Assembly (NCBI GenBank): GCA_951640165.1
Contig: OX621255.1
Coordinates: 6,448,001-6,512,000, forward strand
Reading direction: 5' to 3'
Length of the DNA stretch: 64,000 bases
From: Pseudoips prasinana
Taxonomy: Eukaryota > Arthropoda > Insecta > Lepidoptera > Nolidae
Below, piece after piece: positions 1 through 10,575 of this stretch. Every line of letters starts with the position of its first letter. Position 1 is the stretch's first letter. Under the pieces are notes generated by a model. That model searched no databases, was not told the origin of the DNA, and saw only the letters and a program-made list of their open reading frames with translations. The position numbers and the translations under genes were made by a program.

Positions 1-1
1 A

Positions 2-316
2 CGAGGAGCTATTAATTTGTACCGAGAGATGTTTCCCAACCGCCAGATTCCGTTGTACAACCTTATGCTAGGTGTCAACCAACGATTGCGAACATTCGGT
101 CAGTTCACCGTACCGACGCATGCCCAAGGACGAGGGAGGGAGCCATACCCAGTGCACCTACAAGAAGCCATTTTTGAATACTTCGAGCATCACCCACAAG
201 AAAGCACTCGAAATGCTGCAAGACGATTCGGCGTATCACATTGGACTGTGTGGAAGCTGCTGCATGAAGAAGGAATGCACCCATACCATTTTAGACCCGT
301 TTGGTTTAAAGTATGA
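2..316 (+). pseudogene. Truncated DUF4817-like helix-turn-helix domain of a transposase
   Basis: The frame is open from the left edge of the window, so the true start lies outside. It reads a domain common in insect transposable-element proteins: a YREMFPNRQIP block, then TGQF-like text (here FGQFTVPTHAQGRGREP), then a helix-turn-helix with the recognition segment RFGVSHWTVWKLLHEEGMHP. Such domains bind the transposon ends in mariner/Tc-like transposases. Homology stops after HFRPV; four unrelated codons and a TGA follow, and I could not find the catalytic part downstream. It is therefore a 3'-truncated remnant. The family name is from memory of insect protein sets; the HTH reading is direct. 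Confidence 0.7.
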
Positions 317-539
317 AGTGAAAATGGATTCTACCTAAAGGTCATTGACCCGCACACATGTTCTGCGATAATACTAAACACGTTAGCGCAAGGGTGTATA
401 CACGTTGTGAGACTTTTGCGAAATTTTTGATATGGTTCTGTTTGTTATTTATCAGTGTTTTTTTTTTGTTCATATTTTTATTAGTATCATATAAGCATAC
501 ACTATTATGGGTTTGAATACGTCCCTCGTTTAAACTAAC

Positions 540-717
540 ATACTGTATAATGTCCCAGGATATTATTATTGAGTATTATTTGCTTTAACTTTAAGAACGA
601 AAAGTACAAAGGCGGACTTAATGCCTAAGGTATTTTCGCCAGTTTCCACAGTAGAAGCTCTGCTTAATTTGGGATCAGATGGCCTTGTGTAAATAATGTC
701 CCAGGATATTATTATTT
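540..717 (+). repeat. Two SINE tail fragments (family S1)
   Basis: Positions about 550-575 and 645-717 carry the 3' part of the S1 SINE seen in full at 3263-3509: 'agctctgcttaatttggga', 'cagatggcc' and the end 'tgtcccaggatattatta'. The tRNA-like head is missing in both, so they are 5'-truncated or deleted copies. Confidence 0.7.
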
Positions 718-1311
718 AACTCAGGCTGCTGATAACTTTATGGCCTAAGTTGGGATTTTAATACAGGCCCTCGTGTCCATATTTTGTATAACTATGTTGA
801 CAATAGTAATGAACTGTTAATTGGCACGCCCGACCGCACCTGCCAGTAGTTTCCTATAGAAATCTAACTCTCTATTCAACAACTCTATTTGATCAATTAA
901 GAGTTTACGGCAATTCGTTGCTCAAACTGTCATTTTAGTACAATTTAGGCTATTAAGTTGATGTGTTTGCCAATTGGCGGTGTTTGTTTGTTGGCAATTA
1001 ACTGTTTATTAACCAAGCTACAGTTTTGTCAAGGGAAATTTTTAACTATTTGTTAATTTGTAACTGTGTAATTATATATTTTGTAAACTATTGCAGAAAT
1101 GAGTACGATATCAATACCTATGCAAGGTTTTTTAAACATATTTTGTTAATAATTTCTTGACTTTATAGGAAATTCTTAGGAGATTTATCTAAATAGTTAG
1201 TATTTATTTTCCAGAGTTTACTTTACTTATTTGTTACGACAGTATTTAACGATTGACATTTATTTAATTATTGAGTGATTATATAATAATTGCAAAACCA
1301 ATTCGAGAATT
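718..1311. other. AT-rich stretch without recognised content
   Basis: No open frame of note, no repeat shared with the rest of the window that I could see. Runs of short A/T tracts only. Confidence 0.6.
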
Positions 1312-1807
1312 TCATCATTACAGCTGAAAGAAGTCTACTGCTGGGCAAGCCTCTCCCAAGAATAATTTTGGGGGGAAATGCCATAATTGCCACGCTTGGC
1401 AGACGGATTGGCGATCTCAATCTCTGTAAGATGGTCATGGTACTCTGAAGGAAGCTGCTGCCCGTCCTCTGGTAGATATTCCTTCGAGTCCACGGGATGA
1501 GATTACGTCATTCCGAAATTTACAAATAACATTCCCGAAGAACTGCAAAAATTATATACAGAGGGGGCGAAAGGTTTTAAATCTAAATCAAAAGATTACT
1601 ACCTTAAAAAAATGATATTGTAGTAGATTTTAAGCACTAACAATAATGCTGTGTGAACGATTCGCCGCTACCCACATAAACCCTTAGAGGTTTCTGCGGT
1701 TCGGCTTGTGAAATGTAATGTGCAAGGAAAAATATATTGAATAAATAAATTAATAAAAAAAAAAGATGCGATGATGATATTCTGATATTCCCCGCCCTCA
1801 CCACACA
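1312..1807 (-). repeat. SINE-like repeat (family S5), split by a LINE tail
   Basis: The repeat runs 1312-1503 and resumes at 1765-1807. It matches copies at 6321-6553, 49539-49734 and 51580-51767 in the same orientation, and 48195-48396 in the other. Its 3' end on the minus strand ('agcagtagacttctttcag' then ATG-type repeats) resembles the tail of the RTE LINE at 45091-45500, which suggests, but does not prove, mobilisation by RTE machinery. Confidence 0.7.
1504..1764 (+). mobile_element. 5'-truncated LINE tail inserted into the S5 repeat
   Basis: A 39-codon open end (1504-1623) reads IPKFTNNIPEELQKLY and FKSKSKDYYLKKM before a TAG, typical of the C-terminus of a jockey/CR1-type LINE reverse transcriptase. 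A ~130-base 3' UTR and an A run (1755-1764) follow. It is flanked by GATGAGAT (1496-1503) and GATGCGAT (1765-1772), a target-site duplication with one mismatch, and it splits a repeat that is continuous elsewhere. This is a classic target-primed, 5'-truncated insertion. Confidence 0.8.
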
Positions 1808-1810
1808 ATC

Positions 1811-2798
1811 AATTAGAGAATTACCACTAAATATATTTGAGGCCAAATTGGATGCGTGGCCCGTAGATCTTTGTTTCTACAGTATAAATTAATTTATCAG
1901 ACAATAATATCCTTCTCATAGTTTTATAAGGTTAACAAATTATTGACATTGTTATTATTATTTGTTTTATTAGAATTTTTATAATTCAATTACAATTAAT
2001 AATAAATGACAAATCTTAAAGTTCATTAAATCTTTATTAGTATTAATAGAATAAGAAGTAAGTAGTAAGTAAGCCGCGGGTTAGTAAGACTTCATTGCAA
2101 AGAGGGGAAGCACCGCCAAAGCGTCAGATATGTGCAATGTGTGTGGCAAGGTCGTCATAGCTACGCTAACCTCCATCAGGCTATTTATACCAAACTATAA
2201 ATATCCGCAAACAATCAAATCAATTGAAAAAAGCACCTTTTTTTTTCGAGTAAGTAGAATATAAAATTAAACCCAATTAGTGTTTAAAATATCGGCGTTA
2301 TTCATCCGTTTCCGTCTCGTTTCACTTCCGTTGATATCGGATTTAAAAACAATGTAAATATCCTGAATGTAATTACTTTTTGTTAATAATTAATTAATTA
2401 AGAGTTATTAAAATTAGAAATAATTTAATTCTAACCCTACCTACAGTTTATGCGTAAACTCCTAAACGAACACATCTAGATAATACATGAAGAAATAACC
2501 AACTAACTATTCATATCCGAATCCCATCAGGCAGGTGGTTTTTTTATGGAGAATATCTGGATGCAGGTCGTTACGTGCTACTATATTTTAGTAAATTTAG
2601 ATTTTTCCCATTACATAAACTACTTAAATGTGGCTTCTTCTGTGCCATTAATCATTATCGTCATAGCAAATTAACAACAAGACCAAATTAAAACTTGTAA
2701 CCAAAATTATCAAAAAGATTAATTAACATTCATAAAGTTTTCAGTCACCCAACTTATAAGAGCAGGCAGGAGTTTAAAATTTAAATAAATTCAGCAAT
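1811..2798. other. AT-rich stretch; one weak zinc-finger-like remnant
   Basis: Mostly A/T-rich. At about 2125-2185 (+) a short frame reads MCNVCGKVVIATLTSIR, a CxxC motif reminiscent of the zinc finger at the end of some LINE proteins; it is too short and lacks the His pair, so I only note it. Confidence 0.4.
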
Positions 2799-2943
2799 AA
2801 GTACCAGGGGACCAGCGTAACGAAAGAATAGATTAACCCATCCGCCTTTAAATCGAGTTGATGCTCTAAATATTTATTTTATTCAATGACAATGCTAATG
2901 AGTTCGTTCTCACCTCTTTTCACATCGTAGTTTCCTGGTACTT
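2799..2943. mobile_element. MITE-like element with AAGTACCAGG ends
   Basis: Begins 'aagtaccaggggaccagc' and ends 'tttcctggtactt', giving short terminal inverted repeats of about 10 bases. A second element with the same ends and a different interior lies at 17318-17534. No clear target-site duplication. Confidence 0.5.
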
Positions 2944-3262
2944 GTTTTGCTTGATATCTAACAATAAATTAATGGATTTAACCTGTGCTCAGTTTTAAAG
3001 TCTTCGATAAATATAAATTATATACTACTATATTGTTTACAGAGTACTTATATACTGTTTGAGTGGTACTTAAAACAGTGCTTATAGAGTATTGATAAAA
3101 TAATATAATGATCATGGTACGAGTACCACAAGGCTGTAGTCGCTACTTCGGTGCTCTCGTGTTACGGGTTCGCTTCCCGTATAAGTAGTTATTCAAATCG
3201 ACCTGTGCTTTGTGTTCGTGAATTGTATGTTTGTGAAGTCCCCCGCTAAAAAGCGAATGCTA

Positions 3263-3509
3263 TGGCCTGTTGGCGTGGTTAGTAGATACGCTGCCTTTCA
3301 CGTCGCAGGTCGTGGGTTCGATTCCCTGTCTGTCTGTCCCTGTTGTCATTGTCTGTTTGTCCTTGTAAATTATCTATATAAGTATGTATTTACAAAAGAA
3401 AAATAGTATATGTAGTATATCAGTTATCTGGTTTCCATAGTACAATCTCTGCTTAGTTTGGGATCAGATGGCCGTGTGTGAATAATGTCCCAGGATATTA
3501 TTATTATTT
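3263..3509 (+). mobile_element. tRNA-derived SINE, family S1 (best copy)
   Basis: The head resembles a tRNA gene: A-box-like 'tggcgtggttagtag' near the start and a B box 'gggttcgattccc' at about 3314-3326. The body holds 'agctctgcttagtttggga' shortly before the end, and the tail is 'tgtcccaggatatt' plus TTA repeats. RNA polymerase III would start within the element. Other S1 copies: 7543-7790, 20490-20718, 26847-27076, 61135-61390 (minus), and fragments at 540-717 and 58490-58640. Confidence 0.85.
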
Positions 3510-4379
3510 TACGGTTAAAGATTTTCTCTTAAGAATATACATTCACTTACAGAGAAATATTATTTACATACTTAATATAAGACGCCAATAATAATTGATT
3601 TTAAGCTTATATATAGTAGCCCTGCATACAAAAAGGGAGACGCTGCTACCAGTTCTCTAATAGATATTCCCCCTGGACTACTTCTAACCCTTTCAAGGGA
3701 TGATATCGGGTGGCGACATTCAGGTTTTTGGTAATTAATAGCCACCGGCCAATTTGGTTGTTCAGAATAGTTATTTCGCCACAATATTTTAAAAAATATA
3801 TACTAATTGAACGCTTTTTCCAGCTTGTAAACAAAACCACTAGCTGACTTTGTTTGTAACTTTAACGAACTATTTTTTTAGTAATTCAAAGAATAAATTT
3901 AATCTACCAGTGTGTATCCATCATCATGCATCATGCTCAGTTTTGGCAAGATAAAATATAATTCTTACCATCGACACGATAAGAAGAAGAAGAAGTGTGT
4001 ATCATTCATAGCTTAATGGCAGGGAGCCCTAGCCCGGTATGGTAGAGAGAGCTGCATTTTTGAGTTATCAATTTATCAAGCTAACAGTGTCAGACAACGT
4101 TCTCCATGTTACGGATATAAAACTTATTCTTAAACATTTTGTTTCAGAATTTGTTTTGTATTTTCTTCGTATGTATGTATATCATCCTACACACTTATGG
4201 GGGTACTTATGGGGGTACGTGCGATTATGTATTTACACAGCAGCGCTGCTTCTGATTGGCTGAGCAAAACGTTTTTATTATTTTAATACCTTATGTTTGT
4301 AATTATGATTTGTGTATATATTGTTGGCAATAAAATGATTTAATTTTCAGTCTGGAATATCTTGTTTAACTAAGAACAC
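3510..4379. other. Intergenic, no recognised gene
   Basis: Several short frames (about 3572-3840 minus, 4039-4263 plus) show no family motif and no codon bias. Nothing else seen. Confidence 0.6.
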
Positions 4380-4580
4380 CTCTCCAAATAGTAAGAAGAA
4401 ACCGATAGCTACGCCCTACACACTCATATCTTCCTCTCTTCCAAAATCTCTTGCAGGTCTACTGGAAAAGATTTCTTTAGAAATAAGTAGTACCTTTGTG
4501 TAATGTCTTCTCTTGTTTTTTATTCTTTCTTTCTATTATACTTTCAGTGTGTACATAAATTTGAAAATAAATAAATAAAT
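4380..4580 (+). repeat. LINE 3' UTR fragment with AATA tail
   Basis: The stretch 'tctactggaaaagatttct...gaaataagtag' and the ending 'gtgtgtacataaat' plus AAATA repeats parallel the 3' UTR of the LINE at 33230-33497 ('tctgctggaagaaatttct', 'gtgtgtacatgaatgaata'). It is a short relic of the same or a sister family. Confidence 0.65.
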
Positions 4581-5060
4581 TTATTGTCAAAAAAGATAAA
4601 ACCACAGACAAAGACAACGGCACCGAAATACATATACTCGTAATATATCTACTTAACATTTCAAGTTACTGATTTAAAAATTCAACATTTTAAATTTGAC
4701 GGCAATTTAAGCCTTAGTTACATTAGAGATAGGGAAAATATTTTTTATTGAAAATTATGTTTATATTAACGTCTACTTACCGGTTGTATTAGTATTCTTA
4801 TCTTGATAGAGCAAATAAAATAAATACAATGCTGTTTATTTTTATGAAACCTTCCCCGTCTCAAGTCCGATTATCAAAACAATAAAAAAATAATTCTTAT
4901 TTCTGTGTAAACTGTACACAGATAGTATTTGTATTGATTCTCGAGTGGTACTTGGTACACGAGTTGTAGTCCAGATAATGGAATAATTTAGTAGGCATTT
5001 ACTTTTCATGATCAGTTCTCATAGTAAATATTATTTATAGTTCGTTTAATATTATTTATT
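4581..5060. other. AT-rich stretch without recognised content
   Basis: No gene, no shared repeat seen. Confidence 0.55.
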
Positions 5061-5064
5061 ACAC

Positions 5065-5205
5065 AAGAATGGGCACGGCGGTTGAGAGAGTTGTCTCGTC
5101 ACTTTTGACCCGGGTTTGATTTCCGCACAGGGCAACTATTTGTGTCACTTATGAGTAGTTGTCAGAGTCTAGATGAGTTATGTGTATTATTGTATATGTA
5201 TATTA
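5065..5205 (+). mobile_element. tRNA-like SINE, family S3 (diverged copy)
   Basis: 'gcacggcggttgagagagtt', then a decayed B box 'cgggtttgatttccgcaca'. Related to S3 copies at 19299-19440 (plus) and 48536-48620 (minus). A-box and B-box spacing fits a tRNA-like head. Confidence 0.6.
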
Positions 5206-5420
5206 TATACAATAACTTGATACGAGCTAGCTAAATATCAATGCTATAATAAAATAAATTTCATAAATGTTTTCATACAATGTGTCCCTAAATATCTATG
5301 TTACTAGAAATAATAATGTATACAACTATATTACTACAAACATGTTCTGACTATTTACAAGCGCTTTTTTTAAAGTCTACGTGAATAAAAACCTTTTTTA
5401 TTTATTTTATTTATGTTTGT
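5206..5420 (-). repeat. Dispersed A-rich repeat E2 (probable LINE 3' end)
   Basis: Shares 'tactacaaacatgttctgac' and 'tttacaagcgcttttttt' with copies at 6127-6312, 6999-7214 and 16163-16982. On this strand it ends in 'gaataaaaacctttttta' and ATTT repeats, so the polyadenylation-like AATAAA is near one end; a LINE 3' UTR is the best guess. Class not proven. Confidence 0.6.
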
Positions 5421-6126
5421 AAAGTACCGAAGAATATAATAACAGTAAACGAGGCAAAATAGGTGAGCAAAGCTTGTGACACGTGGCGTGTAAATAATTA
5501 TGTCCATGTGTGGATATCAGTACTGATTTTCGAATGCTATCCAAAGACATTGTTCCATGCGGATGAAGTTGCGCGCACAGCTACTCTAACATAAAAGTAC
5601 ATTATAACCAAAACAAAATCTTGAAAAAGTTGTCAGTCACGCCGAGTGCAGCGCATTGATGAAGGAGCCGGATGCATTTAAAAAGTAAAAAGTTACCACT
5701 CGCGAAGGGGAGCTTTGTAGAACAAAGGAAATTGAAGATAGACATGACTGGTGGAATGGCGAGGGTTGTTGTAATAGGAAGAATTCCAAATATCCTTTTT
5801 TATTAAATCATGATTGAGTTTTATTTTATCACTAATAATTACAGCTCGTATCTATCCAAAGATTGCCTGGAAGAAATATCTTGAAGGTACAATGCGATAA
5901 TACCTACCGCCCATTGTACTAGTGTGCTAATTTGTGTCCAATGAAAACATATTGCAAACAATTAACACATTATTGGCAATTATTGTACACACTTAAACAA
6001 GACAAATATCTTATTTGAGTGCGTAATATAAATGATATTCAATTCCTTCCATCTTATTAGTCACTATTTCCTGTTTTTGGTCAGTACATCGTGAAATTTA
6101 TCCTGCCTTCTCAAAGTTATATAGTA
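5421..6126. other. Intergenic with two small repeat relics
   Basis: At 5425-5480 a decayed copy of the 'NIMTVNEAK' reading frame (see 15603-15728). At about 5855-5935 a LINE 3' UTR relic 'ttgcctggaagaaatatctt' with 'gcgataatacc', matching 23890-24010. Nothing else recognised. Confidence 0.5.
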
Positions 6127-6312
6127 AATGATAAAATAAAATAAAATAAATAAAAAAGGTTTTTATTCACGTAGACTTTTAAAAAAGCGCTTGTAAATAG
6201 TCAGAACATGTTTGTAGTAATACAGTTATTATTTCTAGTTACTTATTTTTCTACAATTTATTTTATAATGGTAGTAATATTTAGCTAGCTTGTATTAAGT
6301 TGTTGTCAAGGA
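6127..6312 (+). repeat. Dispersed repeat E2 (internally shortened copy)
   Basis: Begins with AAATA repeats and 'ggtttttattcacgtagac', reaches 'acatgtttgtagtaatac', then skips part of the middle seen in 6999-7214 and ends 'ttgtcaagg'. Confidence 0.65.
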
Positions 6313-6320
6313 GCTTATGT

Positions 6321-6553
6321 TTCATCATTACAGCTAAATAAGTCCACTGCTCGACAAGCCTCCCTCAAGAATAGTCTTGGCTATGCCATAATCGCTACGC
6401 TTGGCAGGCGGGTTGGCGATTGCAGTAAGATGGTCATAGTAATCAGAAGGAAGCTGCTGCTCGTACTCTGGTAGATATTCCCTCGACTTCTACGCCCCCC
6501 ACGGGATGAGATGGGGTATATGATTCTGATATTTGTCGCCGTCACCACACAGC
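6321..6553 (-). mobile_element. SINE-like repeat S5, uninterrupted copy
   Basis: Runs from 'ttcatcattacagct' to 'gccgtcaccacacagc'. It serves as the intact reference that shows the interruption at 1504-1764. Confidence 0.7.
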
Positions 6554-6998
6554 ATTATGTTTAGGTTTAATTAAATTGAAATTTATATTTTACTACATAT
6601 TGTCTGAATTGTTGAATACTCAGTTCTCTTCTACTTAAAATTATTAATTCATTGAACTAACTCCACCTTTATATAGGTATGCCTTACGCGAGCGCGCGGC
6701 GCAGTCTGCATAAAAATTTGACTTGCTAAAATGGCGGTGGTACTCAACATCCTTTGTTCGACAGAGTCGTCATACCTGTCACTCTGTTATTGCATTCACG
6801 ACATGTGCACTAAATATAGTACACTAGTCTGCTACTAAACGGTCACTGCTGGTTTTTAGATGTGGATTGTGATCTTGTCTATCTAGGTATATATCTAGGT
6901 AGGGTACGATGATTTTGGACCGACGATTTTGTGCGAGTTGCTGGAAGCCGCTGGATACGGGTACTGTGGACATCCAGTAGAGGTCGTCTCTTGGTTTA
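6554..6998. other. Intergenic, nothing recognised
   Basis: A locally GC-richer patch at about 6690-6720 with no gene. A 70-codon minus frame (6824-7036) has no family motif and overlaps the E2 repeat. Confidence 0.5.
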
Positions 6999-7214
6999 AA
7001 ATAAATAAAAATAAAATAAAAAAGGTTTTTATTCACGTAGACTTTAAAAAAGCGCTTGTTAATAGTCAGAACATGTTTGTAGTAATATAGTTGTATACAT
7101 TATTATTTCTAGTAACATAGATATTTAGGTACACATTGTATGAAAACATTTATAAAATTTATTTTATTATAGCATTGATATTTAGCTAGCTCGTATCAAG
7201 TTATTGTCAAGAGA
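6999..7214 (+). repeat. Dispersed repeat E2 (full copy)
   Basis: Complete version from AAATA repeats and 'ggtttttattcacgtagac' to 'agttattgtcaag', with 'gcgcttgttaatagtcag' intact in the middle, the site into which E1 inserted in the copy at 16163-16982. Confidence 0.7.
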
Positions 7215-7542
7215 TTATGTTTAATTATCTAGTTTAAGTCTAATATTTTTACTACATATTGTCAATGGCTCTGTCTATATTAAGGTATTATTATAATGAC
7301 GGACCTTGTGTTAATAACGACGGTCGCGCTTTAATGCTATGGTTGTCATGATCATGATGTGGGAACGGTGATCACTTTTACCGTTCCATCGATCCATCTT
7401 GTAACGATATATAAATTAATATCTTGGGCCATTACACATACATATTATATACACTGTGCTATGGCAAACAAGATAACTGATAAACATACTTATACGTTTC
7501 TAAATACATACATATTATAGATAACTAATCATAAAATATTAT

Positions 7543-7790
7543 GGACGGGCCTGTTGGTGTGGTGAGAAAATGCTTGCTTTTCACGCCAAAGATCGTGGGT
7601 TCGATTCCCACCCAAGACAGATATTATATTGTGTGCATGAAAATGTCTGGGTGTAATTATCTATATAAGTATGTATTTTCAAAAAAAATAGTATATCAGT
7701 TATCTGGTTTCCATAGTACAAGCTCTGCTTACCTATTTTGGGATAATATGGCCGTGTGTAATGTCTCAGGATATTATTATTATATTGTCA
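7543..7790 (+). mobile_element. tRNA-derived SINE S1
   Basis: B box 'gggttcgattccc' at about 7596-7608; tail 'tgtctcaggatattattatt'. The A-box region reads 'ctgttggtgtggtgaga'. Inserted in the first arm of the local duplication. Confidence 0.85.
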
Positions 7791-8012
7791 CTCTATAAGT
7801 TCATATAACATATTTTACCATTGTGCCACCTTGCGCACTAAGTAATTAGATTGTTACTTTGTCACAGTAAATGCATTAACTGGATAACTTTTCTCTTTAT
7901 AAGTTTATGTACAGTAAGTTGTGCACAGAGTTGTAAAACTTTAAGTCATGTTCTTGAAGTGTGTGCTATGGGTGGATAAATATGTAGACTGCCATTTTGC
8001 AGCTATAATAAT

Positions 8013-8066
8013 AATGTCCATCTAGTCGAATTTCCGCCATGGCCTAAATTCGACTAGATGGACATT
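8013..8066. repeat. Perfect 21-bp inverted repeat (hairpin)
   Basis: Arms 8013-8033 and 8046-8066 are exact reverse complements around a 12-base loop. The matching place in the second arm of the local duplication (about 8385-8440) keeps only part of it. Confidence 0.9.
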
Positions 8067-8469
8067 AACGTACTTATAAGTTACTAAATACATACATATT
8101 ATAGACAATTAACTATATTATCACTCTTTCTTGCTTTCTTGCGTACTAACTAATTAGATAGTTATTTTGTCTCACTAAATCCAATACCTGAATAACTTTT
8201 CTCTTAGTAAGTTTATGTGCAGTAAATACTTATTGTACATAAACTAAGTATACATACATACTTGTTGTGCACAGAGTTGCAATACTTTAAGTCATGTTCT
8301 TTAAGTTCTAGTGTGCAATGAGTGGATAAATAGACTGCCATTTTGCAGCTATACGGCCGAAAATCATTGCCGACATTTAATAATGATGTCCGTCAAGTCG
8401 AATTACGGCCATGACCGTCATGTGCGAAATCCGACTATTAGACGATACGGGATGGATATAATTTTTTTT

Positions 8470-8560
8470 TTTTTAGTGCCGAATATCCCCTAAGATGATT
8501 CTTGGGAGGCTTGACCAGCAGTAGACTTCTTTCAGCTGTATTAACGAAGATGACGTATTC
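8470..8560 (+). repeat. S5 tail fragment
   Basis: A T run then 'gattcttgggaggcttgacc' and 'agcagtagacttctttcag', the S5/RTE-type 3' end in plus orientation. Confidence 0.6.
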
Positions 8561-9398
8561 TGTAAGTATTTCTGTTTTACCAGTTGATTTGCTCATATAC
8601 TGATGAACGCTATACTCACTAGTGAAATGTATGTTTCGTTAAACTGAATTAATGAGAGGTGTACTCAAAAGTTTAGTCTTATTTTCTGTTCTGTTCCTAC
8701 CAAGCCTTACAAAATGAAAGTTTATTTATTTGAGTTAACTTAAGAAAGAATTTTACCGTCAATTTCAGTGAACATCAACCTTAAATTACTTCTAAAAATA
8801 AAACTTTTACAGTAAAAGTACCTAACGTAATTTAACATAGCAAAGGACCGTCGCCGCGATCCATAACCATAAAATATTCTTTCTTGTTACATACATACAT
8901 AAATCTTCATAGCCGTCTACAGGATCGGATCTAGGTAGGGGTGCACTGTACAGCATAAAAATAACCCCACTATGAGCATATTTTCTATGTAAAGTATTTA
9001 ATATTAACGGTTCAGTATTGCACGCTTGTCGGAATATTCAGTTAATATTTAATATAAACTTAAAGGTATATCTCATCCAGATCCAGGACCTCATTTGTCT
9101 TATTTGAACAATACTCTTTAAAACTAGGCGTAAGTTTACGTTCCACTCTTGTTTTGGTCAATATTTAGTAGAATAAATTATAATTTCTGCGTTATGACAG
9201 TAATTAAACATAATAGGCATAAGTGTAACATGTATTTCATGAGCTATTACTCTTTTAGTGACTATGAAGTAATCAGTCTGATTTTGTTGAAAAATGGTTA
9301 TACATTCAGTCAAAAAAGTATCGGGAATGGATGATTTGTTTATGGTTCCAAATTCAAATTTTTGTTTTTTTTTGTTGTTGTTAGATTGGCACAACTGT
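8561..9398. other. Intergenic and probable mariner 5' flank
   Basis: No recognised gene. The left terminal repeat of the mariner below should lie in or near the end of this stretch, but I could not identify a pair of terminal inverted repeats with confidence. Confidence 0.45.
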
Positions 9399-9498
9399 TT
9401 TCCATTTTGGCGTGGAGTTTGAGTTGCATCTGTTATTTATATTAAATACAGTGCTGGTTTTAGTAATATCATATACTATGTGTATTGCGAATTTCGTA

Positions 9499-10575
9499 AT
9501 GGACAAAAATATCGAACAAAGAGTTTGTCTTAAATTTTGCATCGCTAATGGAATTTCGTGTTCGGTGTCACTGAAAATGTTACAGAAGGCTTACGGTGAA
9601 TCGACTTTATCAACAACTCGTGCTTATGAGTGGTTCAAAGCGTTCAAAAGCGGTCGAGATGTGATGAAAGATTTGCCTCGCTCTGGTAGGCCATCAACGT
9701 CTGCAACTGAAGTTAACATCGCAAAAGTGAAGGAAATAGTGACTGAAAATCATCATTCAACTCTGAGAGAGATAGCAGCCGAACTTTCTGTATCTCACGA
9801 GTCGATTCGTACCATTTTAACTAATCATTTGGGTATGAAACATGTAGCCGCTCGGCTAGTCCCAAAAGATCTGAATATTCTCTCAAAAACTCAATCGCAT
9901 GAAAGTCGCTGAGGACATGGTAGAACGAGTCAATTCCGACCCAACATTCATGAAACGCATTGTTACTGGTGACGAGACGTGGGTTTACGAGTTTGACAAG
10001 CAAACTAGTCAACAAGCTTCGGAGTGGCGCCTTCCAACTGAACCGACACCGAAAAAACCACGCCAAAGTCGATCAAAAGTCAAAGTCATGTTGACTGTTT
10101 TCTTTGACTATCGCGGTGTTGTGCACTCTGAATTCTTACCGGAAGGTCGAACGGTAAATAAAGAATATCATTTGAGCGTTATGCGGCGTTTAAGAGACGA
10201 CAAAATCGACGAAAAAGACCAGATTTGTGGAAAGAAAATTCTTGGATTTTGCACCACGATAATGCGCCTTCGCACAAGGACATCATTGTAAACGAATTTT
10301 TGACCAAACACTCAACAAATACCATCCAGCAACCACCATATTCACCAGATATAGCTCAAGCTGACTTTTTTCTTTTTCCTAAACTCAAATTACCACTTCG
10401 TGGTACCCGTTTTCAATCGGTAGAAGACATAAAGGAGAATTCGCTGCGAGAACTGAACTCAATTCCAAAAGCAGCGTTTAATAAATGTTTTGATGAATGG
10501 ATTATTCGTTGGCGTTAGTGAATCGTTTATGAAGGAGCATACTTTGAAGGTGATAAAATAAATTTGGATAAATAA
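9499..10575 (+). pseudogene. Mariner (DD34D) transposase, frameshifted
   Basis: A cut-and-paste transposase of the mariner group of the Tc1/mariner superfamily. The chosen ATG starts MDKNIEQRVCLKF; the typical length (about 350 codons) fits the span. The N-terminal half holds two helix-turn-helix regions (EWFKAFKSGRD..LPRSGRPSTS linker, then REIAAELSVSHESIRTIL). The catalytic triad is present: TGDETWVY (Asp at 9971), LHHDNAPSH (Asp at 10258) and ADFFLFP (Asp at 10363); the last two are 34 residues apart, the mariner hallmark. Breaks: a +1 shift near 9880, a compensating shift near 10190, and two adjacent in-frame stops at about 10516-10521, where Lys-Cys would be expected, before the conserved end YEGAYFEGDKINLDK. 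Not functional as it stands. Confidence 0.93.

Larger units (their letters stand above)
7495..8440. repeat. Local direct duplication, one arm carrying a SINE
   Basis: Segments 7495-8066 and about 8083-8440 share 'aaatacatacatattataga', the 'gtaattagatt' region, 'aacttttctct', 'gtgcacagagttg', 'taagtcatgttctt' and 'gactgccattttgcagctat' in the same order. The first arm is interrupted by the S1 SINE at 7543-7790; the second is not. Divergence is substantial, so the duplication is old. Confidence 0.7.

Noticed and set aside
3263..3330. Possible true tRNA gene
   Set aside because: A and B boxes are present but the cloverleaf stems do not close and the same head recurs with the same long SINE body.
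4039..4263. 74-codon plus frame with hydrophobic stretch
   Set aside because: No motif, no codon bias, no conservation evidence; AT-rich DNA readily gives such frames.
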